Part shown: piece after piece, positions 43,101-49,653 of the stretch
How positions within the stretch are numbered: position 1 is the first letter of the stretch
How the letters are laid out: each line of letters starts with the position of its first letter
Assembly: GCA_030655755.1 (NCBI GenBank)
Contig: JAUSOQ010000044.1
Location: forward strand, 1 to 51,410
Direction of reading: 5' to 3'
DNA length: 51,410 bases
Origin: Coriobacteriia bacterium
GTDB lineage: Bacteria > Actinomycetota > Coriobacteriia > Anaerosomatales > Anaerosomataceae
Translations under genes and position numbers: made by a program
The notes under the pieces: generated by a model
What the model was told of the DNA's origin: nothing
Database searches by the model: none
The model's input: the letters and a program-made list of their open reading frames with translations, nothing else

Positions 43101-43587
43101 AGGCGGCGTGGGCGTCTTGTCGTCGTCACAGCCGCTTGACCCATCCGTCGATCTCGCCGTCACCGCACGCTGGGGCATCGCCGGCAAGGGTGGTATCACC
43201 ATGCCCTCGACCGGCAAGCTTACCGAGCGCCCTTACACTACCGACGAACTCGCCGCCATCGCCGACGGCGTCGAGTCGCTCGGCATGTCGGCTGAGCAGA
43301 CGATCGCTCTCCTCGGCGAGACGTGTTTCGACGTCTACCTCAACGACGTTGCGTACTGGCGCTGCGTGCCGGCCAACGTGTGGCGCTACACGATCGGCGG
43401 CTACCAGGTCATCAAGAAGTGGCTGAGCTACCGCGAGCGCGCGCTGCTCGGCCGCGACCTCAAGCCCGAGGAGGCGCGGTACGTCACCGAGATGGTGCGC
43501 CGCATCGCTGCGCTCGTGCTGATGCAGCCCGAGCTCGACGCCAACTACGAGCGCGTGAAGGCCGACGTGTGGGAGTGGGGGACGTGA
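40174..43587 (+). CDS. Fused nuclease/N6-adenine methylase, type ISP/IIG-like restriction-modification enzyme
   Basis: A 1137-residue single-chain enzyme. A PD-(D/E)xK-like nuclease motif is seen near the N-terminus (NPDGGLF, Asp about 61; IEVKG, Glu about 91 and Lys about 93). After a helical region come methylase motif I (LDPCCGTGAYL, about 393-403) and the catalytic NPPY (about 529-532), then a target-recognition region. The C-terminus (DVYLNDVAYWRCVPANVW, GGYQVIKKWLSYRE) matches the type ISP family end. No helicase domain lies between nuclease and methylase, unlike classical type ISP. GTG 40174 follows CTGGGGGG; the open frame upstream to 39703 is not coding. Its last ~80 codons recur twice downstream. 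Confidence 0.88.
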   Translation: MSDPVESYFSELRDIRSSGAGVAEISYYDPLKQLLNEVGKHLKPKVRALMQLRNTGSGNPDGGLFTANQLKGWEPGVDPLLGQLPARGAIEVKGTADDAFAVAASEQVARYVERYGLVLVTNLRDFVLVGKNAEGTGVRTLESCSLATSEAAFWAKVQQPRKYAEDAGEGLTEFLRRVLLHNAPLSDPKDLAWFLASYARTARLRLEQKHELPALDALRAQLEDALGLKFEGEKGDHFFRSTLVQTLFYGMFAAWVLWARDRDREEQISWESRFQWETATATLHVPMVYELFRQFADVRQLGALGISEVLEWAEEILWRIDRKAFFEKFKEEHAVQYFYEPFLQAFDPQLRKELGVWYTPDEVVKYMVARVDWALREELGIADGLADPSVVVLDPCCGTGAYLVEVLRTIDETLQAKGADALTRQDVKRAAMERVIGFEIMPAPFVVAHLQLGILLAELGVPLRDADERAAVYLTNALTGWNRDVAPPKEKRGVAGQLHSTLLFPEFAEERDAADRVKREEQILVVIGNPPYNGFAGMAVDEERDLSDAYRTTKLAPKPQGQGLNDLYVRFFRMAERQIVERSGRGVVCLISNNSWLDSLSFTGMRERFLEVFDHIWIDNLNGDKYRTGKLTPEGKPDPSIFSTEKNHEGIQVGTAIGLLVRNHVAVAETQTMYRDFWGADKTGELAADASRWSRVEYEVLSLSLDTGLPFVPGRHSAEFFEWPAVPDLMPVSFSGVTTARDDLLVSSDRDELESRMAGYFDPNLSDAELALLAHSSVTRNASFDGPAVRRRLQERGIAAGEILQYGYRPFDLRWLYWERSSGLLDRNRQEFRDQVFGGNAFLFTTGRTRKGSPEPAWFTPHLNDYNCLDSGARGFPLFVAGADPLLNPDMRKPNISDKAQLYLDGIGGNETALFYHSLATLHSVLFREENAGALRHSWPRIPLPKGGAVLDDSASLGLRVASLLDVATQARIGAPGGVGVLSSSQPLDPSVDLAVTARWGIAGKGGITMPSTGKLTERPYTTDELAAIADGVESLGMSAEQTIALLGETCFDVYLNDVAYWRCVPANVWRYTIGGYQVIKKWLSYRERALLGRDLKPEEARYVTEMVRRIAALVLMQPELDANYERVKADVWEWGT
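43270..43580 (+). repeat. Methylase tail repeat, copy A (in the full gene)
   Basis: The 3' end of the methylase gene. The last ~240 bases (from AACGACGTTGCGTACTGG to GGAGTGGGG) recur at 45475-45709 and 47554-47792. Copy B also shares the preceding ~75 bases. The conserved block ends in GGAGTGGGG (43572-43580), which encodes Trp-Glu-Trp-Gly and also lies nine bases before ATG 43590 of the next gene. Confidence 0.97.
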
Positions 43588-43589
43588 AG

Positions 43590-45269
43590 ATGAACGCAGA
43601 TGACGTTTGCCGGCTCATAGCTGCCGGCGAGAGCATGGAAGTCGAGTTCAAGTCCGACATTCCACCGCTTTCCTCCGCAGACACCTACGGTGAGGTCGTC
43701 GCATTGGCCAACCACGAGGGCGGCGTTCTTCTTGTCGGCGTTGAGGACCATGGGCTCATTACTGGCGCTCAACCTCGCGGTGGCGACAGGATCCAATCTG
43801 AGAAGATGGACGCGGCCATCTTCAACAACACGGTGCCGCCGGTTGCGGTTCGGACGTCTGTTGTAGAGATCAGTGACCAGGTAGTGGTCGGCATAGAAGT
43901 GCCTCGTTCTGAGAGTGTCGTGGCGACCGCGGCAGGAGTCTGCAAACGTCGGGCACTTGGCGGGGACGGTCGTCCTGCCAGCGTGCCCTACCCGCCAATT
44001 CAGCAGACGTCCAGGAGATTCGATGCTACGGGACTCGACTATTCGGCCGCACGGCTCTCTGGGGCCACGCTCGAGGACTTGGATCCGGTCGAGATCGACC
44101 GGGTGCGCGGGATGGTCCGACGTCTCAACGGAGACGCTGCTTTGCTTGAGCTTGATTCCACCGAGTTCGTCAAAGCACTACGCGCCGTTGACACCATTGG
44201 CGCCGTTCTGATTCCGAACGTCACGGGACTTCTCATGTTTGGGCGGGAGGACTCGATTGCCCGCCTGGTTCCCACTCACGAAGTGCGCTTTCAGGTGCTT
44301 GGCCCCGATTCAGGTGTTCTGGTGAATGAAGTCTACAGGGGCCCGATTGGTAGAACGCTCGAGGAGATCGCGGTGCAGTTCGCGGCGCGGAATCGGGAAC
44401 AGGAGATATCTGTTGGTCTGTTCAGGCTCCCGGTCCCTGACTACGCTCCTGAAGGATTCCGCGAGTCGTTGAACAACGCGATCCTGCATCGCGACTACGC
44501 GAGACTCGAGTCAGTCAACGTTCAATTCCAACCGGATAGCCTGACCATCACGAACCCTGGAGGTTTCCCGCGCGGGGTCACTACTGAGAACCTGCTGGTC
44601 CATGAGCCACAACCTCGCAACCCCCGTCTTGCTGAGGTGTTCAGGCGGATTGGACTTGTTGAGCAGACCGGGCGTGGGGTCGATCGAATCTACGCCGGTC
44701 AGCTCCGCTACGGCAGGCCGCTGCCCGACTACTCGCGCACGGACTTCGACACGGTCAGGCTTGTCTTGCGAGGTGGCGATGGATCCCTCGAGTTCGCTGA
44801 GATGGTGTACGAGGAGAATGATACTGGCGGCCTGAGTCTAGATCAGATGATTGCCTTGAACACGCTGTTCCATGAGCGGAGGACCGATGCGCACATGGTC
44901 GCTGGATCAATCCAGAAGTCGCCAGCGGACGCACGCGCGATTCTTGAGGCTCTGGTCGAGCGGGGGCTCGCCGAAGCGCGTGGAGTTCGTCGTTCGCGGG
45001 AGTACATCCTCTCAGGGGCCATGTATCGTCGGCTACACATGAAGTCAGAGTACGTGCGTGGCAGGGGCTTCGATCGAATCCAGCAAGAACAGATGGTCCT
45101 CACGTACGTTCGTGAGCACGGGCGAATCACGCGTGCGGTCGTGGCCGACCTATGCGGCCTCGACTCAAAGCAGGCGAAGGCGCTGCTCTTGTCGATGCGC
45201 GACCGTGGGCTGCTGGTACTTCGTGGCGAACGTCGTGGCGCTAGGTACGAACTACCTCTGGCCGAGTGA
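43590..45269 (+). CDS. AlbA_2 (Schlafen-like) and ATP-binding regulator, first inserted gene
   Basis: A 559-residue protein. The N-terminal AlbA_2/Schlafen domain (about 1-140) shows ESMEVEFKSDIP and VVALANHEGGVLLVGVEDHG. A HATPase-type region follows (about 250-400), with LNNAILHRDYARLE, TITNPGGFPRG and QTGRGVDRIY as nucleotide-site motifs. Two winged-helix segments are at the end (ARAILEALVERGLAEARG; RAVVADLCGLDSKQAKAL). Such proteins occur in defence islands, often beside restriction systems; AlbA_2 domains can be nucleases or regulators. ATG 43590 was chosen for GGAGTGGGG inside the methylase tail; GTG 43584 overlapping the methylase stop is an alternative. Confidence 0.87.
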   Translation: MNADDVCRLIAAGESMEVEFKSDIPPLSSADTYGEVVALANHEGGVLLVGVEDHGLITGAQPRGGDRIQSEKMDAAIFNNTVPPVAVRTSVVEISDQVVVGIEVPRSESVVATAAGVCKRRALGGDGRPASVPYPPIQQTSRRFDATGLDYSAARLSGATLEDLDPVEIDRVRGMVRRLNGDAALLELDSTEFVKALRAVDTIGAVLIPNVTGLLMFGREDSIARLVPTHEVRFQVLGPDSGVLVNEVYRGPIGRTLEEIAVQFAARNREQEISVGLFRLPVPDYAPEGFRESLNNAILHRDYARLESVNVQFQPDSLTITNPGGFPRGVTTENLLVHEPQPRNPRLAEVFRRIGLVEQTGRGVDRIYAGQLRYGRPLPDYSRTDFDTVRLVLRGGDGSLEFAEMVYEENDTGGLSLDQMIALNTLFHERRTDAHMVAGSIQKSPADARAILEALVERGLAEARGVRRSREYILSGAMYRRLHMKSEYVRGRGFDRIQQEQMVLTYVREHGRITRAVVADLCGLDSKQAKALLLSMRDRGLLVLRGERRGARYELPLAE

Positions 45270-45272
45270 CAC

Positions 45273-45728
45273 GTGTGCTATATGGCTCGATTTGGGCGAT
45301 TTGTGGCGGTTTATGGCGGTTTGTGGACGTTTGAGCGTGAAACAGAGCGGAATCCAGAGGGGGTCACTGCGGTTGGCACGAGTCTCACCACTGCGATCGC
45401 CGAGTCGCTCGGCATGCCAGCCGAGCAAGCGATCGCCCTCCTCGGCGAGACGTGCTTCGACGTGTACCTCAACGACGTCGCGTACTGGCGCTGCGTGCCG
45501 GCCAACGTGTGGCGCTACACGATCGGCGGCTACCAGGTCATCAAGAAGTGGCTGAGCTACCGCGAGCGCGCGCTGCTCGGCCGCGACCTCAAGCCCGAGG
45601 AGGCGCGCTACGTCACCGAGATGGTGCGTCGCATCGCCGCGCTCGTGCTCATGCAGCCCGAACTCGATGCGAACTACGAGCGCGTGAAGGCGGACGTGTG
45701 GGAGTGGGGTGTTCAGAGTGACTCGTGA
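45273..45728 (+). pseudogene. Detached methylase tail, copy B, in a 151-residue frame
   Basis: An open frame starting GTG three bases after the stop of the first AlbA_2 gene. The first ~42 residues (MCYMARFGRFVAVYGGLW and onward) are unrelated to the methylase. From IAESLGMPAEQ to the end it repeats the methylase C-terminus, with the last ~78 residues identical to copy A. There is no methylase domain, so it is a fragment as an enzyme. It could still be translated by coupling as a small tail-only protein. Its stop lies inside the start region of the next gene. Confidence 0.85.
45399..45710 (+). repeat. Methylase tail repeat, copy B
   Basis: Matches copy A from CGAGTCGCTCGGCATG to GGAGTGGGG (45701-45709). 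In the final 240 bases I count nine differences from copy A, and all nine are synonymous. A nine-base gap separates the two copies near the start. Confidence 0.95.
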
Positions 45729-47424
45729 TGACCTCTTGGGCACATTGAGACAGCTTGAGACGCGCGCGGCGTCCAGCCTCGAGGGGCAACGTCTCGACTT
45801 CAAGCGTTGGATCGACCGGAGTAAGGGCGACTCCCTGCGCCTGATCGTCCAGGCCTCCGTGTGTATGGCCAACGGGGGAGGCGGGTCGGTTGTCGTGGGG
45901 GTCGACGACAAGGCCGTCGGTCAGGCTGCAGCGATTCTCGGTGTACCGGCGGACATCGAGACTGACAAGATCGCTCGAGCCGTGGCCGCAAAGACGTCTC
46001 CGCGTCTGGCGATTGCTGTCGAGGAGGTGGCCGTCGATTTTGGAACGCGCCGCCTGCTGCTCGTCCACGTCCCCGACTGTCACACCACGACGACGGATGG
46101 TCAGTGCTGGCAGCGTCATGGCGATGAGTGCGTGCCCATGACGCCCGACATGATTGTGAACCACCTCGAGTCACGCGGTAGCCTGGACTTCACCGCAAAC
46201 GCCGTGCATGTTCCACTGTCCGAAGTGGTGTCCGCCGCAGCTGCCGAACGCCTGCGCGACATTTCTGGACGCGACGCACCCGCGGATCTCCTAGCACAGT
46301 CAGACCAAGAACTGCTCGCGAGCCTCGGAGTGCTCCGAGACGGGCTTCCCACGATCGCCGCGCTACTCCTCGTTGGGCACGAAGACGCGCTGCGACGATT
46401 CGTGCCCGCGTACAAGTGGACCTACTTGCGGATGCGTAGCGGCACCGGCTACTCGGATCGGGCCGATGGGACGCAGGCGCTTCCGGTAGCTGTGGATCGC
46501 ATCACTGACCGCATCATGGCGGACAACCCGATCGACACCATTGCGCATGGACTCCTGCACTTCGAATACCGGAAGTTCCCGGAGCTGGCGATTCGCGAGG
46601 CATTGCTTAACGCCTTCGGTCACGCTGACTACCGCATCGCCTCGCCCATAACCATTGAGCAGTACTCAAACAAACTGACGATTTCGAACCCAGGCTCATT
46701 CATAGGCGGAGTGAGCCCGTCGAATATCCTCAGGCATGTCTCCGTGTCGCGAAACCCGATGCTCATGGAGGCGCTGCTGCGGTTACGTTTGGTCAACAGG
46801 GTTCATCTCGGAGTGCGGCGTATCTACGAGTCGATGCTGCTAGATGGCAAAGAGCCGCCAATCTGGGATGAGGTAGGCAACTCCGTAAGCGTCGTCATGC
46901 TGGGCCAACAGATGTCTCCACGGTTCCGTGGGTTTGTCGATGGTGAGAACGAGTCAGGGCGAGCGCTCGAGGTCGAGGACCTGCTCATCTTGCAGCATCT
47001 CGGAAGACACGCCGAGGTCACCACAGCGACCACTGCCAGACTCACTCAAGAGAGTGCCGAAGAAGCTCGGGCCCGCTTGAACAGGCTTGCAATCGAGCGA
47101 GGCTATTTGGCGCGCGGCGGGAGCGGGAAAGGAACTTACTGGAGGCTTCGCCGCGAGGCCCACGCGCGCCTGGCCGGTTCGGGTATTCCAGATCGAGATA
47201 ACCGAATTGACTGGGCAACTGCGCGGACGCAAGTCGTTAGTGCACTGTTGCAGCGCGCTCGGCGAAGCGAACCTGGCCTCACGAATGCGGAGATTCGTCA
47301 GGTCACGGGCTACGACCGGTCGCAAGTCACGCGGCTAATGGTCGAGCTTCGAGACGAAGGACTCGTGATTCTCGAAGGGCACGGGCGTGGTGCTACGTAC
47401 TACCATAGCGGCCAGCGGAATTGA
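45718..47424 (+). CDS. AlbA_2 (Schlafen-like) and ATP-binding regulator, second inserted gene
   Basis: A 568-residue protein with the same architecture as the first inserted regulator but clearly diverged in sequence. The AlbA_2 domain shows LEGQRLDFKRWI and ANGGGGSVVVGVDD. The ATP-binding region has IREALLNAFGHADYR, LTISNPGSFIGG and LGVRRIYES. The winged helices at the end include AEIRQVTGYDRSQVTRLM. GTG 45718 follows GGAGTGGGG of the copy B tail by eight bases; GTG 45709 is in frame but has no room for a ribosome-binding site. It overlaps the copy B frame by about ten bases. Confidence 0.87.
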   Translation: MTRDDLLGTLRQLETRAASSLEGQRLDFKRWIDRSKGDSLRLIVQASVCMANGGGGSVVVGVDDKAVGQAAAILGVPADIETDKIARAVAAKTSPRLAIAVEEVAVDFGTRRLLLVHVPDCHTTTTDGQCWQRHGDECVPMTPDMIVNHLESRGSLDFTANAVHVPLSEVVSAAAAERLRDISGRDAPADLLAQSDQELLASLGVLRDGLPTIAALLLVGHEDALRRFVPAYKWTYLRMRSGTGYSDRADGTQALPVAVDRITDRIMADNPIDTIAHGLLHFEYRKFPELAIREALLNAFGHADYRIASPITIEQYSNKLTISNPGSFIGGVSPSNILRHVSVSRNPMLMEALLRLRLVNRVHLGVRRIYESMLLDGKEPPIWDEVGNSVSVVMLGQQMSPRFRGFVDGENESGRALEVEDLLILQHLGRHAEVTTATTARLTQESAEEARARLNRLAIERGYLARGGSGKGTYWRLRREAHARLAGSGIPDRDNRIDWATARTQVVSALLQRARRSEPGLTNAEIRQVTGYDRSQVTRLMVELRDEGLVILEGHGRGATYYHSGQRN

Positions 47425-47433
47425 GTAATTGAG

Positions 47434-47799
47434 ATGAGCGCGCTCAATTCGCGATGGTTTCCGCAGGTCAAGGGCGATACGGAGTGTATCCGATTCGAAA
47501 ATCCCTGCGCTATTACAGAGTGCACCGAACGACCGATCAGGTTTTCGGGTGCGAACGACGTCGCGTACTGGCGCTGCGTGCCGGCCAACGTGTGGCGCTA
47601 CACCATCGGCGGCTACCAGGTCATCAAGAAGTGGCTGAGCTACCGCGAGCGCGCGCTGCTCGGCCGCGACCTCAAGCCCGAGGAGGCGCGCTACGTCACC
47701 GAGATGGTGCGTCGCATCGCCGCGCTCGTGTTCATGCAGCCCGAGCTCGACGCCAACTACGAGCGCGTGAAGGCCGACGTGTGGGAGTGGGGCGGATGA
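47434..47799 (+). pseudogene. Detached methylase tail, copy C, in a 121-residue frame
   Basis: An open frame from ATG nine bases after the stop of the second AlbA_2 gene. Its first ~41 residues (MSALNSRWFPQVKGDTEC and onward) are unrelated to the methylase or to the start of copy B. From NDVAYWRCVPANVW on it repeats the last ~80 residues of the methylase, with one change (Leu to Phe in AALVFMQPE). It is a fragment of the enzyme, perhaps still translated. The stop overlaps ATG of a very short downstream frame. Confidence 0.85.
47554..47795 (+). repeat. Methylase tail repeat, copy C
   Basis: Matches copies A and B from AACGACGTCGCGTACTGG to GGAGTGGGG (47784-47792). I count six differences from copy B and seven from copy A over about 240 bases. 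Homology to A and B stops abruptly at its 5' edge, further in than for copy B. Confidence 0.95.
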
Positions 47800-47882
47800 T
47801 GTCTGCACCCGCCACCGGTGGAGAACGGGAATCGGCACAGGTATGGAATGCTATGTCTGCATACGCAGACTGCAGAATATAG
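47799..47882 (+). other. 27-codon frame in the third slot
   Basis: ATG 47796 or 47799 lies three to six bases after GGAGTGGGG of tail copy C, in the place held by AlbA_2 genes after copies A and B. The frame encodes only 27 residues (MSAPATGGERESAQVWNAM and onward). I recognise no family. It may be the remnant of a lost third gene, the sequence originally downstream of the methylase, or noncoding. Confidence 0.4.
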
Positions 47883-47897
47883 GGTTAGGCGAAGGCC
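47855..47897. repeat. Left inverted half-site of the DUF488 cassette
   Basis: A hairpin GTCTGC-ATAC-GCAGAC (47855-47870) is followed 11 bases later by GGGTTAGGCGAAGGCC (47882-47897). The same pair of elements occurs in inverted orientation at 49224-49267, on the other side of the two minus-strand genes. GTTAGGC (47884-47890) fits the integron core consensus GTTRRRY. Confidence 0.65.
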
Positions 47898-47904
47898 GAG
47901 ATCG

Positions 47905-48684
47905 TCACTGTTCTGCGCGGGGCGGGAAGTAGAGCCCGATTGCCATGAACTCGTGTTGCCACCGGTAGTGCGTCCCGACGAACATGTGAAGATTCTTGCG
48001 CGCTTCGCAGTAGTCCTCGGTGTGCTTGTGTCGGACCTTCTCGATGGCCTCCGACGCTCCATATGTGTCGCGCATATTGCGGTACAGCTGGTACGCCTCC
48101 CAGTCGAGAAACTGCATGTCGTGTCCCTTGCAGTCCTCGCAGCAGCGAAACTTGAAACGGAACTTCCAAGGCACCTTCTCCAGGGGCTTCAGCTTCCGGC
48201 CAAACAGCTGATCGCGCTGCAGGGCTGCAAGCTGTTCGGGCGTCCAGTCTTCATCATCCGGTTCTGCGATGAACTCAACGTCTCTCATCTGAACGATGCC
48301 CAGCGAGCAGGTCTTGGTCTTTGCAGTATCCATCAGCTGCTCGACAGTCGTGACCAAGGGCAAGACGATTGCGTTCCGTTCCGCCCAGTCTCGCCGCCGC
48401 TTCGAGCCTGTCTCGATGTGACCGACATTCACAATCGAGTCAACGTCGGGTGTGTAGGTATCTTGCCTTCGGTCGGTCTTGTGCCTGGCTGCGTTCATCT
48501 CCAGGATGTCGTACTTGTGGAACCACTTGTCGTAGTCCATGTGCCTGAATCGGATTGGATACAGTCGGACGAATCGCCCTGTGTGGAGGTCGACGCCGGC
48601 CGTGCAGACGGTCTCGTCGTAGGTGTTGCTAGGGTTGGGGTACGTCTTGACGGTGACGAGCACCCGACGCTTCTCAGTGGCCAT
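47905..48684 (-). CDS. Hypothetical protein paired with DUF488, Cys-rich centre
   Basis: A 259-residue soluble protein of no family I can name. The N-terminus RRVLVTVKTYPNPSNTYDET is followed by AGVDLHTGRFVRLYPIRFR. In the C-terminal half, FRCCEDCKGHDMQFLDWEAY has a C-C-x2-C-x2-H group that could bind metal, and FVGTHYRWQHEFMAIGLY is near the end. Its start overlaps the DUF488 stop by 11 bases, so the two are one translational unit. Location in the island suggests a defence or DNA-related role, but that is inference. Confidence 0.75.
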   Translation of the reverse strand: MATEKRRVLVTVKTYPNPSNTYDETVCTAGVDLHTGRFVRLYPIRFRHMDYDKWFHKYDILEMNAARHKTDRRQDTYTPDVDSIVNVGHIETGSKRRRDWAERNAIVLPLVTTVEQLMDTAKTKTCSLGIVQMRDVEFIAEPDDEDWTPEQLAALQRDQLFGRKLKPLEKVPWKFRFKFRCCEDCKGHDMQFLDWEAYQLYRNMRDTYGASEAIEKVRHKHTEDYCEARKNLHMFVGTHYRWQHEFMAIGLYFPPRAEQ

Positions 48685-49123
48685 AGCCCAGGTGGACGAC
48701 TTCTATGGCGCCGTCGGTCATCTCGGCAAGCACCTTCGCAACCAAGCTCCGATGACACTGCGCAGGGTCTGCTTCGAAGCACAGTAGGCATGCCCTCTTG
48801 GACAGTGCGAGCTCCTCAACTAGTTCTAGCGCTTCGACTTGCGAACTGAGCAATGTGCGGAACGTCATCGCGAATTCCTCAAATGCCCACCCGCGCTTCA
48901 GCGCGTCGCGGTACTCCTTCGGATTCCCCAGCTCTCTCATGTGGATGTAGTCAACGCCTTCAGCTGCAAGCCGCTCAGAGAGTGCGCTCTTCGACAGCCC
49001 GCGCTTGCGACTCAGGGGCCGCTCGCGAACATCAATCACTACCTGGACTGAATTCGCTGAGAGCAGTTCGATGAGATCATCGGCTGAACGACCCTCGTAC
49101 CCAGCCGTGCATATCGGAGTCAT
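48674..49123 (-). CDS. DUF488 family protein
   Basis: A 149-residue protein. It begins TPICTAGYEGRSADDLIELL and contains VVIDVRERPLSRKRGLSKSAL, YIHMRELGNPKEYR and the family hallmark ACLLCFEADPAQCHRSLVAK with its C-x2-C/H-R motif. DUF488 proteins are of unknown biochemical function and are frequent in accessory islands. It is the first gene of the minus-strand pair. No ribosome-binding site stands out, but the ATG start at 49123 fits the family N-terminus. Confidence 0.88.
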   Translation of the reverse strand: MTPICTAGYEGRSADDLIELLSANSVQVVIDVRERPLSRKRGLSKSALSERLAAEGVDYIHMRELGNPKEYRDALKRGWAFEEFAMTFRTLLSSQVEALELVEELALSKRACLLCFEADPAQCHRSLVAKVLAEMTDGAIEVVHLGYGH

Positions 49124-49223
49124 CCGGCCGCCTCCCCAGTCAACACTGCTGCGATGAGATCTTCCAATTGTGACCCGGCCCTATCGGGTCATAGCATACC
49201 AAATGGCACTGTCACTGAGCGCA

Positions 49224-49267
49224 GGCCTCGCCTAACCCCGGCGTCCAGCAGACACCGCGTATGCGGT
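49224..49267. repeat. Right inverted half-site of the DUF488 cassette
   Basis: Reading on the minus strand: a hairpin ACCGC-ATAC-GCGGT (49267-49254), then GGGTTAGGCGAGGCC ending at about 49224. This mirrors the left half-site at 47855-47897, including the ATAC loop with a different but still paired stem. It is also the right part of a larger element, 49230-49324, with GGCGTC/GACGCC inner arms and TAAC/GTTA outer ends that resemble an integron attC site. The outer box CGCTAAC does not fit RYYYAAC fully. Confidence 0.6.
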
Positions 49268-49342
49268 ATCCTCGGGCTGGAGGGGGCGTCGGTGCGGTGC
49301 AGCTGACGCCGAAGAACGTTAGCGCTACAGCAGCTACCGCTT

Positions 49343-49378
49343 GAGGACTTGCGCGGTCCTCATCTCGCTGGCTATACT
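49343..49378 (+). promoter_or_regulatory. Probable mazEF promoter with overlapping inverted repeat
   Basis: TTGCGC at 49349-49354 and TATACT at 49373-49378 are separated by 18 bases, consistent with a sigma-70-type promoter. GAGGAC (49343-49348) and GTCCTC (49356-49361) form an inverted repeat spanning the -35 element, a suitable operator for autoregulation by MazE/MazEF. Confidence 0.5.
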
Positions 49379-49404
49379 TCGGCTATCCATTGGAGGTGGC
49401 CGTG

Positions 49405-49653
49405 ATGATCACGAAAGTCCAGAAGTGGGGCAACAGCCAGGGTCTTCGGCTTAGCAAGGATCTGCTCTGCGATGCCGACATCGAGGTTGGCGACCCTGTG
49501 GACGTGACAGTGCGCGACGGGGTTCTCGTCGTGACGCCGGTTCGTCGTGTCAGGGGCCGACTCGACCTCGGGCAGCTCATCAGGGAGATTCCCGCAGACT
49601 ACAAGCCCGGTGAGCTCGACTGGGGTCCGCCTGCCGGCCGCGAGGTCTGGTAG
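49405..49653 (+). CDS. mazE: MazE/AbrB-type antitoxin
   Basis: An 82-residue protein with an N-terminal SpoVT/AbrB DNA-binding fold (MITKVQKWGNSQGLRLSKDL, then VGDPVDVTVRDGVLVVTPV). The acidic, probably disordered C-terminus (about 60-82) would wrap the toxin. It neutralises the MazF-like toxin encoded directly downstream and binds its own promoter. ATG 49405 follows GGAGGTG by six bases; TTG and GTG codons upstream are less likely. Toxin start follows the stop with no gap. Confidence 0.9.
   Translation: MITKVQKWGNSQGLRLSKDLLCDADIEVGDPVDVTVRDGVLVVTPVRRVRGRLDLGQLIREIPADYKPGELDWGPPAGREVW

Noticed and set aside
43323-43583. Upstream extension of the first AlbA_2 frame into the methylase
   Set aside because: It is the out-of-frame shadow of the methylase tail; the same shadow appears at copies B and C.
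47818-48849. Plus-strand frame of 343 residues over the DUF488 partner
   Set aside because: It is antisense to two overlapping genes, of which DUF488 is certain, and has no domain signature.
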